A DNA stretch of 23,808 nt from positions 1-23,808 of the forward strand of contig DITZ01000070.1 in the NCBI GenBank assembly GCA_002422985.1, given 5' to 3'. Shown one piece after another: positions 14,618 through 22,803 of this stretch (positions are counted from its first letter, which is position 1; every line of letters starts with the position of its first letter). This DNA is from Sphingomonadales bacterium UBA6171. GTDB lineage: Bacteria > Pseudomonadota > Alphaproteobacteria > Sphingomonadales > Sphingomonadaceae. The notes under the pieces were generated by a model that was not told the DNA's origin, ran no database searches, and saw nothing but the letters and a program-made list of their open reading frames with translations. The position numbers and the translations under genes are program-made.

Positions 14618-14848
14618 ATGGAGACGCGGATGATCGCGCTTTGGCATTGTGCGGATACCCGCAGCTTTCGGCCGCTGTGGATGCTGGAGGAGATGGCGCT
14701 GCCTTATCTGCTGCACCTGCTGTCTGCTGCTGTCGGGTTGCAGGGCGGACCGGGGCCGCACACGCTCGACTGGTGGGGGCGCTGCACGCGGCGCGCCGGT
14801 TACCGGCGGGCGAAGCTGGCGCAGGGAAAAGGCTTTATTCCCGGTTAG
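14618..14848 (+). pseudogene. remnant of a glutathione S-transferase N-terminal domain
   Basis: From the ATG at 14630 (14618 also possible) the reading is MIALWHCADTRSFRPLWMLEEMALPYLLHLL, which matches the beginning of the thioredoxin-fold domain of a glutathione transferase: strand, the SxS/R-S active-site helix RSFRPLWMLEE and the next strand. After that the frame reads Gly/Arg/Trp-rich sequence without the expected NPLG.VP loop or TES motif, and it ends at 14848, giving about 73 residues against 200 or more in a normal enzyme. I found no continuation in the other frames. It looks like a truncated, decayed gene. The rest of the spacer to 15060 holds no gene; I see only a six-base hairpin at 14912-14930 and the ribosome site of the next gene. 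Confidence 0.5.
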
Positions 14849-15060
14849 AGCGGCTTAGCGCGCCGCAACCATGGCGCAACGCCGGGAAGGGCCAAGCCGG
14901 CATCCGGCCCGCGCCGCCCGGTTAGCGGCGGGCAACCCCTGCGGCCTTTCCCGATATTTGCCCTTTAACGGTTTCAACGCCCGCCGGTTCAGCCCGTTTT
15001 TCCATCCGTTCCGGACGCAATTCCCGCGTCCGGCGCACCGCCAACGGACGGGAGACAGAG

Positions 15061-16818
15061 ATGAACGGTCGCCACCAGCAGTTTGCCCGGCGTGCACTGA
15101 TCGCCGCATTGCTTGCCGGCTTCGCCAGCCAGGCGAGCGCACAGCGCATTTTCTACATCGATTTCACCAGCGGATCCGACAGCAATGACGGCATCAGCGC
15201 CGGCACGCCCTGGAAACGCGCGCCGGGCGATCCGCTGGCAAGCGGGCAGGCCGCCGCCATGCGCCTTGCCGCCGGCGATCGACTGCTGTTCCGGGGCGGT
15301 GTGCGCTATCGCGGCACCATCAACATCAACCGGTCCGGCACGGCGGAAATGCCGATTGTCTATGACGGTTCCGGCTGGGGCGACCGGCGCGCCATCATCG
15401 ACGGATCAGATATGCTGCCCCGCGTGACGGCCTGCACCAGCCAGGCCGCCTGCCTCGATTCGCCGCACTGGCAGAATCTGCGCCGCGTGGCGGTGCCCGG
15501 CACGGCGCGCTGGTCTGACTGGCTGTTCAACGGCGACCATCCGATGGAAATGGCGCAATGGCCGCGCATCGCCAATTATTGGGATTATGACGACAGCCGG
15601 CAGATGGCCACCATCCCGCTGGCGAAGCTGAACGATCTGAAGGCGGGCTTCATCGCGGTGCCGGGCGTGCCAAAGCAGCTGGGCGGTGGCTCGCCGGTGC
15701 TGGCGCTGTTCCACAACACCACCGATATCGAACATTCGACCGATTTTGCGATCAGCGATGCCGGCATCCGCTTCACCCAGGCCGCCTATCGGCCGCACAG
15801 CAATCAGGACAACCGTTTTTCCATCGCCAATTCGCCATCGGAAGTGGATGCGCCGGGCAAATTCGCGCTGTCGCCCAAGGACGGCATGGCGATTTTCTGG
15901 CCGCGCGAGGGCAATGTGGCGTCCGGCATGAGCATCGGCTCGCGCCGCCCCGGTTTCGTGCTGCAAACCGTCTCGCATGTGAAAATCCGCGGCTTCAGCT
16001 TCTCCAATTTCGCGTCAGACAATCGGGAGGGCAAGCATGATGTGATCTCCGGCGTGCCCATCTATGGCCGGCTCAGCAGCATCGGCGTGCAGATCCATGA
16101 CAATGCGATTCGCGCGGTGGTGAACCACACCCGTTCGGCCGCCATCCGCATGATCCGCGCCAATGATCTGGACGTGCGGCGCAACCGGCTGGAGTTCCTG
16201 CCCTGGTCGTCGGCCATCTATGTGTCCAACGGCACCGGGCGGGCCTTCATCGGCTGCAACATCATCACCCGGATCGGCCGCAACGGCATCCGCGTGCTCA
16301 ACAATTATGAAACCGAAATCACCGGCAACCGCATCGATCAGCTGGAAGGCATGCACGGCGCCGGCATCAACCTCTATCTCGACAACCGCATCGCGGTGGT
16401 GCGCGGCAATGTGATCACCAACGCCCGCCGCCCGATGACGCTGCATGGCGACGGCGGCACGCCCTATTTCACCGGTGCCGCCCCGCCGCGCCTTGTCATC
16501 AGCGGCAACACCATGCTCTCCAACCAGCCGGATTATAGCGGCGCCGCCATCTCCAGCTGGGGGCGCGGGTTGCAGAATGTCTCCCTGGAGGGCAATTTCC
16601 TGTCGGGTCATGGCACGGCCATCCGCTTTCAGGGCGACGAAACCAACATCGCGATGACAGGCAATCAGCTGGTGGGGCAGCTTGTCACCCGCGCGGGGCA
16701 GGAGCCGATTACGCTGGCGAATAATCTGAGCTTTGATCCGGAAGGCAATGGCGTGACGCTGAACGAGCGGGCCTCGCACCGCTGGCCGGACATGAGAAGC
16801 TGCCGGACGGATGGCTGA
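15061..16818 (+). CDS. secreted right-handed parallel beta-helix protein with lyase-like N-terminus, unknown substrate
   Basis: The 585-residue protein has a signal peptide (residues 1-27, basic MNGRHQQFARR start, cleavage after ASA). The mature protein opens with RIFYIDFTSGSDSNDGISAGTPWK, the typical start of exported beta-helix proteins (YVs..GsDsNdG....PW). A region of about 200 residues with fewer repeats follows. Residues 300-580 carry regular coils: HVKIRGFSFSNF, SIGVQIHDNAIRAV, DLDVRRNRLEFL, AFIGCNIITRIGRNGIRVL, ETEITGNRID, IAVVRGNVITN, RLVISGNTMLS, VSLEGNFLSGHGTAIRFQ, NIAMTGNQLV. This is the fold of pectate or alginate lyases and related glycan-active proteins. No catalytic residues can be assigned. 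GGGAGA before the ATG serves as ribosome site. It resembles the protein at 9176-10510 in fold and export but not in obvious sequence. Confidence 0.8.
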   Translation: MNGRHQQFARRALIAALLAGFASQASAQRIFYIDFTSGSDSNDGISAGTPWKRAPGDPLASGQAAAMRLAAGDRLLFRGGVRYRGTININRSGTAEMPIVYDGSGWGDRRAIIDGSDMLPRVTACTSQAACLDSPHWQNLRRVAVPGTARWSDWLFNGDHPMEMAQWPRIANYWDYDDSRQMATIPLAKLNDLKAGFIAVPGVPKQLGGGSPVLALFHNTTDIEHSTDFAISDAGIRFTQAAYRPHSNQDNRFSIANSPSEVDAPGKFALSPKDGMAIFWPREGNVASGMSIGSRRPGFVLQTVSHVKIRGFSFSNFASDNREGKHDVISGVPIYGRLSSIGVQIHDNAIRAVVNHTRSAAIRMIRANDLDVRRNRLEFLPWSSAIYVSNGTGRAFIGCNIITRIGRNGIRVLNNYETEITGNRIDQLEGMHGAGINLYLDNRIAVVRGNVITNARRPMTLHGDGGTPYFTGAAPPRLVISGNTMLSNQPDYSGAAISSWGRGLQNVSLEGNFLSGHGTAIRFQGDETNIAMTGNQLVGQLVTRAGQEPITLANNLSFDPEGNGVTLNERASHRWPDMRSCRTDG

Positions 16819-16829
16819 GGCCGCCAGCC

Positions 16830-16871
16830 GCGCATGAGGACCGGCGCATGAAGGTCGGCGCATGAGGACCG
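16830..16871 (+). repeat. three 14-base tandem repeats after the second beta-helix gene
   Basis: The unit GCGCATGAGGACCG occurs at 16830-16843 and 16858-16871, with a variant GCGCATGAAGGTCG between them (16844-16857). Each unit contains ATGA. The block starts 11 bases after the stop codon. It appears to be a simple duplication with no coding use. Confidence 0.8.
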
Positions 16872-16881
16872 GCAGGGCATG

Positions 16882-16910
16882 AAAAAGGGGCGGAGGTTTC
16901 CCTCCGCCCC
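16882..16910. terminator. strong intrinsic terminator of the csp gene, probably bidirectional
   Basis: GGGGCGGAGG (16887-16896) pairs with CCTCCGCCCC (16901-16910) around a TTTC loop. Read on the minus strand, the stem is followed by five T residues (16886-16882), a textbook intrinsic terminator 24 bases after the csp stop. On the plus strand the tail TTCATT is weaker but may also serve the second beta-helix gene. Confidence 0.85.
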
Positions 16911-16933
16911 TTCATTCTGTCGCAGCCGGAGGC

Positions 16934-17821
16934 TCAGATCAGTTCGATGTTGACCGCGGCCTGTTTGCCGCGCCGGTCCAGTTCCAGCTCAAAGCTGATG
17001 CGCTGGTTTTCCGGCAGGTCGGCGAGGCCGGCCCGCTCCACCGCGGAGATGTGGATGAACGCATCCGGGCCGCCATCATCGCGGGCGATGAAGCCGAAGC
17101 CCTTCTGGCCGTTGAAGAATTTGACCGAGCCTTCATAGCGGGTGCCGTCTGTTACCGGCGGCGGGCGGTTGCCAAAGCCACCACCACCAGCGGCACGCGG
17201 GGCCGCGCCGAAGCCGCCTTCGCGGGGCGGGCGCTGCTCGAAACCACCTTCGCGCGGGGGGCGCGGGGCGCGGGCGGAAACTTCCAGCGTTTCGCCGACG
17301 ATTTGCACGTCTGTGGCGGAAACGCGGCCGTTACGCTCGCTGAGGTTGAATTCGATTTCCTGATTTTCCGCAACGTCGGTCAGGCCGGCGCGTTCCAGCG
17401 CAGAGATGTGCAGGAACACATCTTCGCCGCCATCATCACGCACAACGAAGCCGAAGCCCTTTTGGGCGTTGAAGAATTTTACCTTGCCCTTGCCGGTGCC
17501 GATCACATTGGCAACCGCCGGGCCACGGGCACCGCCGAAGCCGCCGCCGCCGCCAAAGCCGCCGGCACCACCGCCGCCGCTGCGGCCATAACCGCCGCCG
17601 CCGCCGCCGAAGCCGCCGGCACCGCCACCGCCGCCATAACCGCCGCCGGCGCTGCTGCCACCGAAGCCGCCGCCGCCGAAGCCGCCGCTGCGGCCATAGC
17701 CGCCGCCACCGCTGGCACCGCCGCCGAATTCGAAGCTGTCGTCAAAACCGCGAGAGCGCTTGTCGTCACTCCGCCCGCGGCCGCCGCCGCCGCCACCACG
17801 CCGCCTGTCATCATAAGTCAT
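16934..17821 (-). CDS. twin cold-shock-domain protein with long Gly-rich N-terminal region
   Basis: The 295-residue protein has three parts. Residues 1-20 are Arg/Gly-rich (RRRGGGGGGRGR). Residues 31-99 form a low-complexity tract of Gly with Phe, Tyr, Ser and Arg, resembling disordered RGG/FG segments. Cold-shock domain 1 spans about 110-176 with RNP1 KGFGFVV and RNP2 DVFLHIS. A Pro/Arg/Gly linker (185-222) contains the repeat RPPREGGF. Domain 2 spans about 229-295 with KGFGFIA and DAFIHIS. Both domains keep the aromatic nucleic-acid-binding residues. Alphaproteobacterial tandem-CSD proteins are known, but normally without so long a Gly tract. It should bind single-stranded RNA or DNA. The ribosome site is weak and lies inside a leader segment that can pair with an upstream one; a strong terminator follows the gene. 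Confidence 0.92.
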   Translation of the reverse strand: MTYDDRRRGGGGGGRGRSDDKRSRGFDDSFEFGGGASGGGGYGRSGGFGGGGFGGSSAGGGYGGGGGAGGFGGGGGGYGRSGGGGAGGFGGGGGFGGARGPAVANVIGTGKGKVKFFNAQKGFGFVVRDDGGEDVFLHISALERAGLTDVAENQEIEFNLSERNGRVSATDVQIVGETLEVSARAPRPPREGGFEQRPPREGGFGAAPRAAGGGGFGNRPPPVTDGTRYEGSVKFFNGQKGFGFIARDDGGPDAFIHISAVERAGLADLPENQRISFELELDRRGKQAAVNIELI

Positions 17822-17830
17822 GTTCGAATC

Positions 17831-17974
17831 TCGTCTTTCATGTCGTTACCGGCACCACCGTCGGTGCTGTATTTCCATCCACATTCTTGTCTGTGATGGA
17901 CGCAACGAACGATGCCGCTGGCCCATCAGCCCGTCAGACACCCTCAAATCGCACGCTCTTCATTTGAAAGACGA
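17831..17974 (-). promoter_or_regulatory. csp leader with a 10-base segment complementary to the region just upstream of the start codon
   Basis: In the minus-strand transcript, TCGTCTTTCA (17974-17965) comes first. About 124 bases later TGAAAGACGA (17840-17831), its exact complement, ends 9 bases before the csp ATG at 17821. The second segment covers the only purine-rich candidate ribosome site. Another small hairpin, GCACC with GGTGC (17852-17867), lies between. The leader extends at most 278 bases to the next gene. Pairing could hide the ribosome site, as in cold-shock mRNA leaders that refold with temperature. The regulatory role is inferred. Confidence 0.45.
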
Positions 17975-18099
17975 TCATCCGAAGTCATGTACCGCAAGTG
18001 ACTGGCGATGCAGTAACCGGCAATACGGGCCCGACCGATTCACCCCACACCGCTGTAGGGAAAAATCAATCTTCCATCTTATAGCGGAAATGCGGAAAC

Positions 18100-18624
18100 T
18101 TAGCGAGTCGGATTCCGCAAGGCTGCGCCGGGCCCATTGTCTGTCTTCACCGGGGCCTGCCGGCTGCACTCTGCAACTTCCTCGCGTTCGCGCCCGTTGG
18201 CCTGGTCGCGTTCGCTCCGGGCAGCCTGGTCGCGTTCGCTGCCGTTGGTTTGGTCGCGTTCGCTCCAGGGCGCCAGCGGCGCGCCGCTATGCCATTGGCT
18301 CACCGACAGGCCGCGGCCTTCCAGCAGGGCGGCCTGTGCCAGCCGGGCGTTCCGCAGGGTCGCCATGTCCTGCCCGCGCCGGATCATCAGGAACAGCATG
18401 GCCAGCGACAGGCCCAGAATCGCCACCAGCAGCTGGTCGTGCGGCGACCGCAGCAGCAGCGGGGCCGCCGGCACGGCAATGGCGCACAGTGCCAGATCCA
18501 GCCACTGCCGCCGCCGCAACTGCCGGCGCAGAACAGCATGGGAAGGCCGGTCTGCTGTGGCCTGTTGTGCTGTGGCCTGTTGCGGCGCGGCAAGCTGAAA
18601 CCCCTGATGGGCGGCATCCGTCAT
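18100..18624 (-). CDS. small membrane protein with a charged SERDQ repeat tail
   Basis: The frame is open from 18669, but the ATG at 18624 has an AAGGAG ribosome site 7 bases upstream and gives 174 residues. An N-terminal Gln/Ala-rich stretch holds two copies of ATAQQ, from a 15-base DNA duplication. Two hydrophobic segments follow (WLDLALCAIAVPAAPLLL and LLVAILGLSLAMLFLMI, about residues 42-82), then IRRGQDM, which suggests that the C-terminus faces the cytoplasm. The tail has three tandem copies of an eight-residue unit, SERDQ plus three variable residues, from 24-base DNA repeats at 18201-18264, and further Arg/Glu. I recognise no family. It is probably co-transcribed with the Old Yellow Enzyme gene 65 bases upstream. 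Confidence 0.7.
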   Translation of the reverse strand: MTDAAHQGFQLAAPQQATAQQATADRPSHAVLRRQLRRRQWLDLALCAIAVPAAPLLLRSPHDQLLVAILGLSLAMLFLMIRRGQDMATLRNARLAQAALLEGRGLSVSQWHSGAPLAPWSERDQTNGSERDQAARSERDQANGREREEVAECSRQAPVKTDNGPGAALRNPTR

Positions 18625-18689
18625 GGCAGGCTCCTTCGCATGGGCAGGGCTTTGGTCCCTGCCCTGCAACGGCGGCCGGTTCGGAGTCT

Positions 18690-19778
<1,089 letters not shown>

Positions 19779-19804
19779 TCTATCTCCTTGACAAACGGGT
19801 AAAA

Positions 19805-20218
19805 TCAGCGGGGACGGGTGATGGAGGGCGGGTCTGACGCCGGGAAGCCATCATCCAGCTGGTCGTCCAGCTTTGCGCTGTTCACGGCCTTGCGCGCCCG
19901 GTCATTGGCGGCCAGGCTCGCATCCATTCGCCGCAATTGTTCGGGTGTCGCTTCCATCTGGCGCAGCTTGAAGTCGGCATAAGGCTCGCCATAGACATGG
20001 TTGCGCGCTTCCTCGCGCGTCAGCGGCCGCCCGGTTGTCATGGAGGCCTCGGCCAGCCAGTCCGCCAGGCAGTTGCGGCAGAAGCCCGCCAGCGCCATCA
20101 GCTCGATATTGGCGGCATCCTGCCGCATCCGCAGATGCTCTGTCAGCCGGCGGAAGGCCGCCGCTTCCAGCGCGATGATATCAGGGTGCGTTTCGCCGGA
20201 CAGATTCGAATTCGACAT
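19805..20218 (-). CDS. DUF1244 family protein with an added FPASDPPS tail
   Basis: The ATG at 20218, behind a GGGAGGA ribosome site, is preferred to the upstream start at 20245 and gives 137 residues. The first 100 residues are DUF1244: AAAFRRLTEHLRMRQDAANIELM, then LAGFCRNCLADWLAEA with the two conserved cysteines, EEARNHVYGEPYADFKLRQMEATPEQ. Beyond residue 100, where the family usually ends, there is an extra tail of about 35 residues ending LDDGFPASDPPSITRPR. The FPASDPPS motif is found at the ends of many unrelated small proteobacterial proteins. Function of both parts is unknown. The gene leads the DUF1244-OYE-membrane protein group and is divergent from pyk. Confidence 0.85.
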   Translation of the reverse strand: MSNSNLSGETHPDIIALEAAAFRRLTEHLRMRQDAANIELMALAGFCRNCLADWLAEASMTTGRPLTREEARNHVYGEPYADFKLRQMEATPEQLRRMDASLAANDRARKAVNSAKLDDQLDDGFPASDPPSITRPR

Positions 20219-20323
20219 GCTTATCCTCCCACCGCCAGTCGCCATTTGCGCCCGATGGGCTATAGAGGCCGCAACCGGGATACAACAGCGTCAATATTGG
20301 GGACAGGAAGAGGAATTACCACT

Positions 20324-21787
20324 GTGACGACGCATCGTCAGCCGCGCGCGCGCCATGTGAAGGTGCTGGCAACGCTTGGGCCGGCATCTTCCACGCCAGA
20401 GCAGATTCGCGCGCTTTACGAAGCCGGCGCGGATGCCTTCCGCGTCAACATGAGCCATGGCGACGACGCCTCCCGGCAGGCGCTGATCGCCGGTGTGCGC
20501 TCGCTGGAGCCGCTGATCGGCCGGCCGATGACGATCCTGGCCGATTTGCAGGGCCCGAAGCTGCGCGTCGGCCGTTTCGCCGGAGACAGAGTGGCGCTGG
20601 AGGCCGGCCAGCCGTTCCGGCTCGATCTGGATGAAGCGCCCGGAACCCGGCACCGGGTGCGGCTGCCGCACCCGGAAATCCTGGCTGTGCTGCGCCCCGG
20701 CCACCGGCTGCTGCTGGACGATGGCAGGCTGGTGCTGCGCGTGACGGCGCTGGGCGAGGGCCATGTCGAAACCGAGGTGCTGGTGCCGGGCATGCTCTCC
20801 AACAACAAGGGCGTGAATGTGCCCGATGTGGTGGTGCCGCTGCCGGCCCTGACGCCGAAGGACCGGCGCGATCTCGCGCTGGCGCTGGAAGCCGGGGTGG
20901 ACTGGGTGGCGCTCAGCTTTGTGCAGCGATCGGAAGATGTGGCCGAGGCGCGCAAGCTGATCGGCGGCCATGCGCTGCTGATGAGCAAGATCGAAAAGCC
21001 CGCCGCGCTCGACGATCTGGACGCCATCATCGAGCTTTCCGATGCCATCATGGTCGCGCGCGGCGATCTGGGCGTGGAACTGCCGCCCGAAGCCGTGCCC
21101 GGCGCGCAAAAGCGGCTGGTGGCCGCCGCGCGGCGCGCCGGCAAGCCCGTGGTGGTGGCAACCCAGATGCTGGAATCGATGATCGTGTCGCCCAGCCCCA
21201 CGCGCGCGGAAGTGTCAGACGTCGCCAACGCCATCTATGACGGGGTGGACGCCATCATGCTGTCGGCGGAAAGCGCGGCCGGCCAGTGGCCGGTGGAGGC
21301 TGTTGCCATGATGGACGCCATCGCCCGCGCCGTGGAGCGGGACGACGCCTATGCCCAGCAGATGGGCTTTGTGGAAACCGTGCCGGAGCCGACCACGGCC
21401 GACGCGCTGTGCCAGGCCGCGCGCACCATTCAGGCCACCATGGGAGCCAAAGCGGTAGTCTGCTTCACCACGTCCGGCTCTACTGCGCGCCGCATCGGGC
21501 GGGAACGGATTCCGGCCGATTTCCTGGTGATGACGCCGAAACTCTCCACCGCGCGCCGCATGGGGCTGAGCTGGGGCGTGCATGCCGTTCACACCAGGGA
21601 CATCAGCAGCTTCGAGGAAATGGTGGGCAAATCCAAGCGCATGGCCTTGCGCCACCACATCGCCGGCGCCGGAGACCGGCTGGTGGTGATGGCCGGCGTC
21701 CCCTTTGGCGTGCCCGGCTCCACCAATGTGCTGCATGTGGTGCGGGTGAGCGGCGACGAGCTGGACCGGGTGAAGAAGCCGGGGTGA
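20324..21787 (+). CDS. pyk: pyruvate kinase
   Basis: The frame is open from 19937, but that overlaps DUF1244. The most likely start is GTG at 20324, giving 487 residues, normal for the family, with a GGAAGAGG ribosome site upstream. The protein reads HVKVLATLGPASSTPEQ, DAFRVNMSHG (substrate residues Arg40, Asn42, Ser44), a B domain (about 74-170), then MSKIEKPAALDDLDAI with the catalytic Lys222 and Glu224, IMVARGDLGVE, and VVVATQMLESM with the signature SPSPTRAEVSDVANA. The C-terminal domain follows (about 360-480). It converts PEP and ADP to pyruvate and ATP at the end of glycolysis/Entner-Doudoroff. A palindromic repeat follows 39 bases downstream. Confidence 0.95.
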   Translation: MTTHRQPRARHVKVLATLGPASSTPEQIRALYEAGADAFRVNMSHGDDASRQALIAGVRSLEPLIGRPMTILADLQGPKLRVGRFAGDRVALEAGQPFRLDLDEAPGTRHRVRLPHPEILAVLRPGHRLLLDDGRLVLRVTALGEGHVETEVLVPGMLSNNKGVNVPDVVVPLPALTPKDRRDLALALEAGVDWVALSFVQRSEDVAEARKLIGGHALLMSKIEKPAALDDLDAIIELSDAIMVARGDLGVELPPEAVPGAQKRLVAAARRAGKPVVVATQMLESMIVSPSPTRAEVSDVANAIYDGVDAIMLSAESAAGQWPVEAVAMMDAIARAVERDDAYAQQMGFVETVPEPTTADALCQAARTIQATMGAKAVVCFTTSGSTARRIGRERIPADFLVMTPKLSTARRMGLSWGVHAVHTRDISSFEEMVGKSKRMALRHHIAGAGDRLVVMAGVPFGVPGSTNVLHVVRVSGDELDRVKKPG

Positions 21788-21826
21788 GTGATTGTGTCGC
21801 GGTGTTGCCGGCGCTGCCGTGGCGTT

Positions 21827-21925
21827 GCTGACCCCACCCCCGACCCCTCCGTGCAAGGGGAGGGGAGAGCGTAGCGCTATCCTCTCCCCTCCCCTTCAGG
21901 GGAGGGGCCGGGGGTGGGGGTCAGC
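21827..21925. repeat. GC-rich dispersed palindromic repeat, copy 2
   Basis: It has the same architecture and nearly the same arms as the repeat at 12727-12811. The outer arms are GCTGACCCCACCCCCG and CGGGGGTGGGGGTCAGC (one extra G). Inside there is an imperfect left hairpin (CCCCTCC...GGGGAGGGG) and a right hairpin CCCCTCCCCT-TC-AGGGGAGGGG, separated by a spacer of different sequence. It lies between the convergent pyk and DUF6356 genes. Confidence 0.85.
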
Positions 21926-21944
21926 CCCACAAGCCACCGCCGAC

Positions 21945-22214
21945 TTAAATATTCGCCGCCATCCACAAAAAGGCATCGGCCTCTTCCTGCGCAACCGGCG
22001 GCGTCACCCTGTTCACAACCATCCGCCCGTGCAGATCGCGAATGATGCTGCTGCCGGTGCGCTGGCAGAGACCGGGCACCAGTGCGTGCAGGAAACAGGC
22101 GCCGGACGCGCGCAGCATGGCCCAGCCGAAGGTGGCCGACATGCCCATATGCTCCAGATAGCGCTCGTTCACAGAGGCAGGATGGGTAATGAACAGGCGG
22201 GCAAACAAAGACAT
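21945..22214 (-). CDS. DUF6356 family protein
   Basis: The frame is open from 22367, but the ATG at 22214 gives the typical short product of 89 residues: MSLFARLFITHPASVNERYLEHMGMSA, which matches the L..LFt.HP.SVgE.Y.EH pattern of DUF6356. One amphipathic to hydrophobic segment follows, FGWAMLRASGACFLHALVPGL, then RTGSSIIRDLHGRM. That makes one weakly membrane-associated helix. Function is unknown. It follows the HEMVH protein gene by 91 bases in the same direction and probably ends the PCu(A)C transcript at the palindromic repeat. Confidence 0.82.
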   Translation of the reverse strand: MSLFARLFITHPASVNERYLEHMGMSATFGWAMLRASGACFLHALVPGLCQRTGSSIIRDLHGRMVVNRVTPPVAQEEADAFLWMAANI

Positions 22215-22305
22215 TGGCGGCTCCACTTCGGTGCTGCTGCCGCATTTGCCAGAAACTGACGGCGAAAGCACCCCCGCTTGCCAATGGCCCGGCCGGTCGC
22301 GGGTT

Positions 22306-22800
22306 TCACCCTGTTGCTGCGGGTGCAGGGGTATCGGCCGCAGGCCAGAAGGGGATGAGCGCGGCATAGTCGGCCAGCGGCGCGCGCCCCTTCAGCCCAT
22401 AGCCGCGCGCCAGCGTGAAGGCGTCCGCGACAATCTCGGCCTGCTGCTCGATTCCATAGCGGTGAAAGGGCCGGCCCGGCAGCAGCGGCAAATAGCGGTA
22501 GCGCGCGAAGGGCAGCCGCTTCAGCCGCAGGTCCAGCCCCTGCTGATGCTGCCACACATGCACCATCTCGTGAATGAAATGGCGCTGCGCGCCGATCGGG
22601 GCGTCGGCGAAATCGGCATGCCAGTTGCGGCCGTTGGGGTGAAACCAGATATGGCCGTCGGGTGCCATCGTCACCCAGGCGGGCTGCCACATCCACCATT
22701 TGGCCTGATGCAGACGGACGGCCTCCAGCGCCAGTGCCTCGCCAAAGGCGAAGCGCGCCAGCGCCCGCTCGCCGCTGCTGAGGAGACGGCCGTGCGACAC
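22306..22800 (-). CDS. HEMVH zinc-metallopeptidase-like protein ('vgr-related' protein of sphingomonads)
   Basis: The 164-residue protein starts at a GTG (22800), 3 bases after the PCu(A)C stop; no better start is visible and the ribosome site is weak. It contains an HExxH zinc site, His77-Glu78-Met-Val-His81 in FIHEMVHVWQHQQG, with a likely third ligand in YGIEQQAEIVADAF (Glu118 or Glu122), the layout of gluzincin or DUF4157-like proteins. Upstream is ITMAPDGHIWFHPNG-like sequence (VTMAPDGHIWFHPNG), rich in aromatic residues. Sphingomonad homologues are often labelled 'vgr-related', a name without functional meaning. I see no signal peptide. Peptidase activity is inferred only from the motif. 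Confidence 0.8.
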   Translation of the reverse strand: MSHGRLLSSGERALARFAFGEALALEAVRLHQAKWWMWQPAWVTMAPDGHIWFHPNGRNWHADFADAPIGAQRHFIHEMVHVWQHQQGLDLRLKRLPFARYRYLPLLPGRPFHRYGIEQQAEIVADAFTLARGYGLKGRAPLADYAALIPFWPAADTPAPAATG

Positions 22801-22803
22801 GGC

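Noticed and set aside
17051..17896. Plus-strand Ala-rich open frame
   Set aside because: It is antisense to the Gly codons of the cold-shock protein; the Ala runs arise from the GGC/GCC repeat.
18201..18264. CRISPR-like repeats
   Set aside because: The 24-base units are directly adjacent, in frame, and encode SERDQ repeats; there are no spacers and no cas genes.
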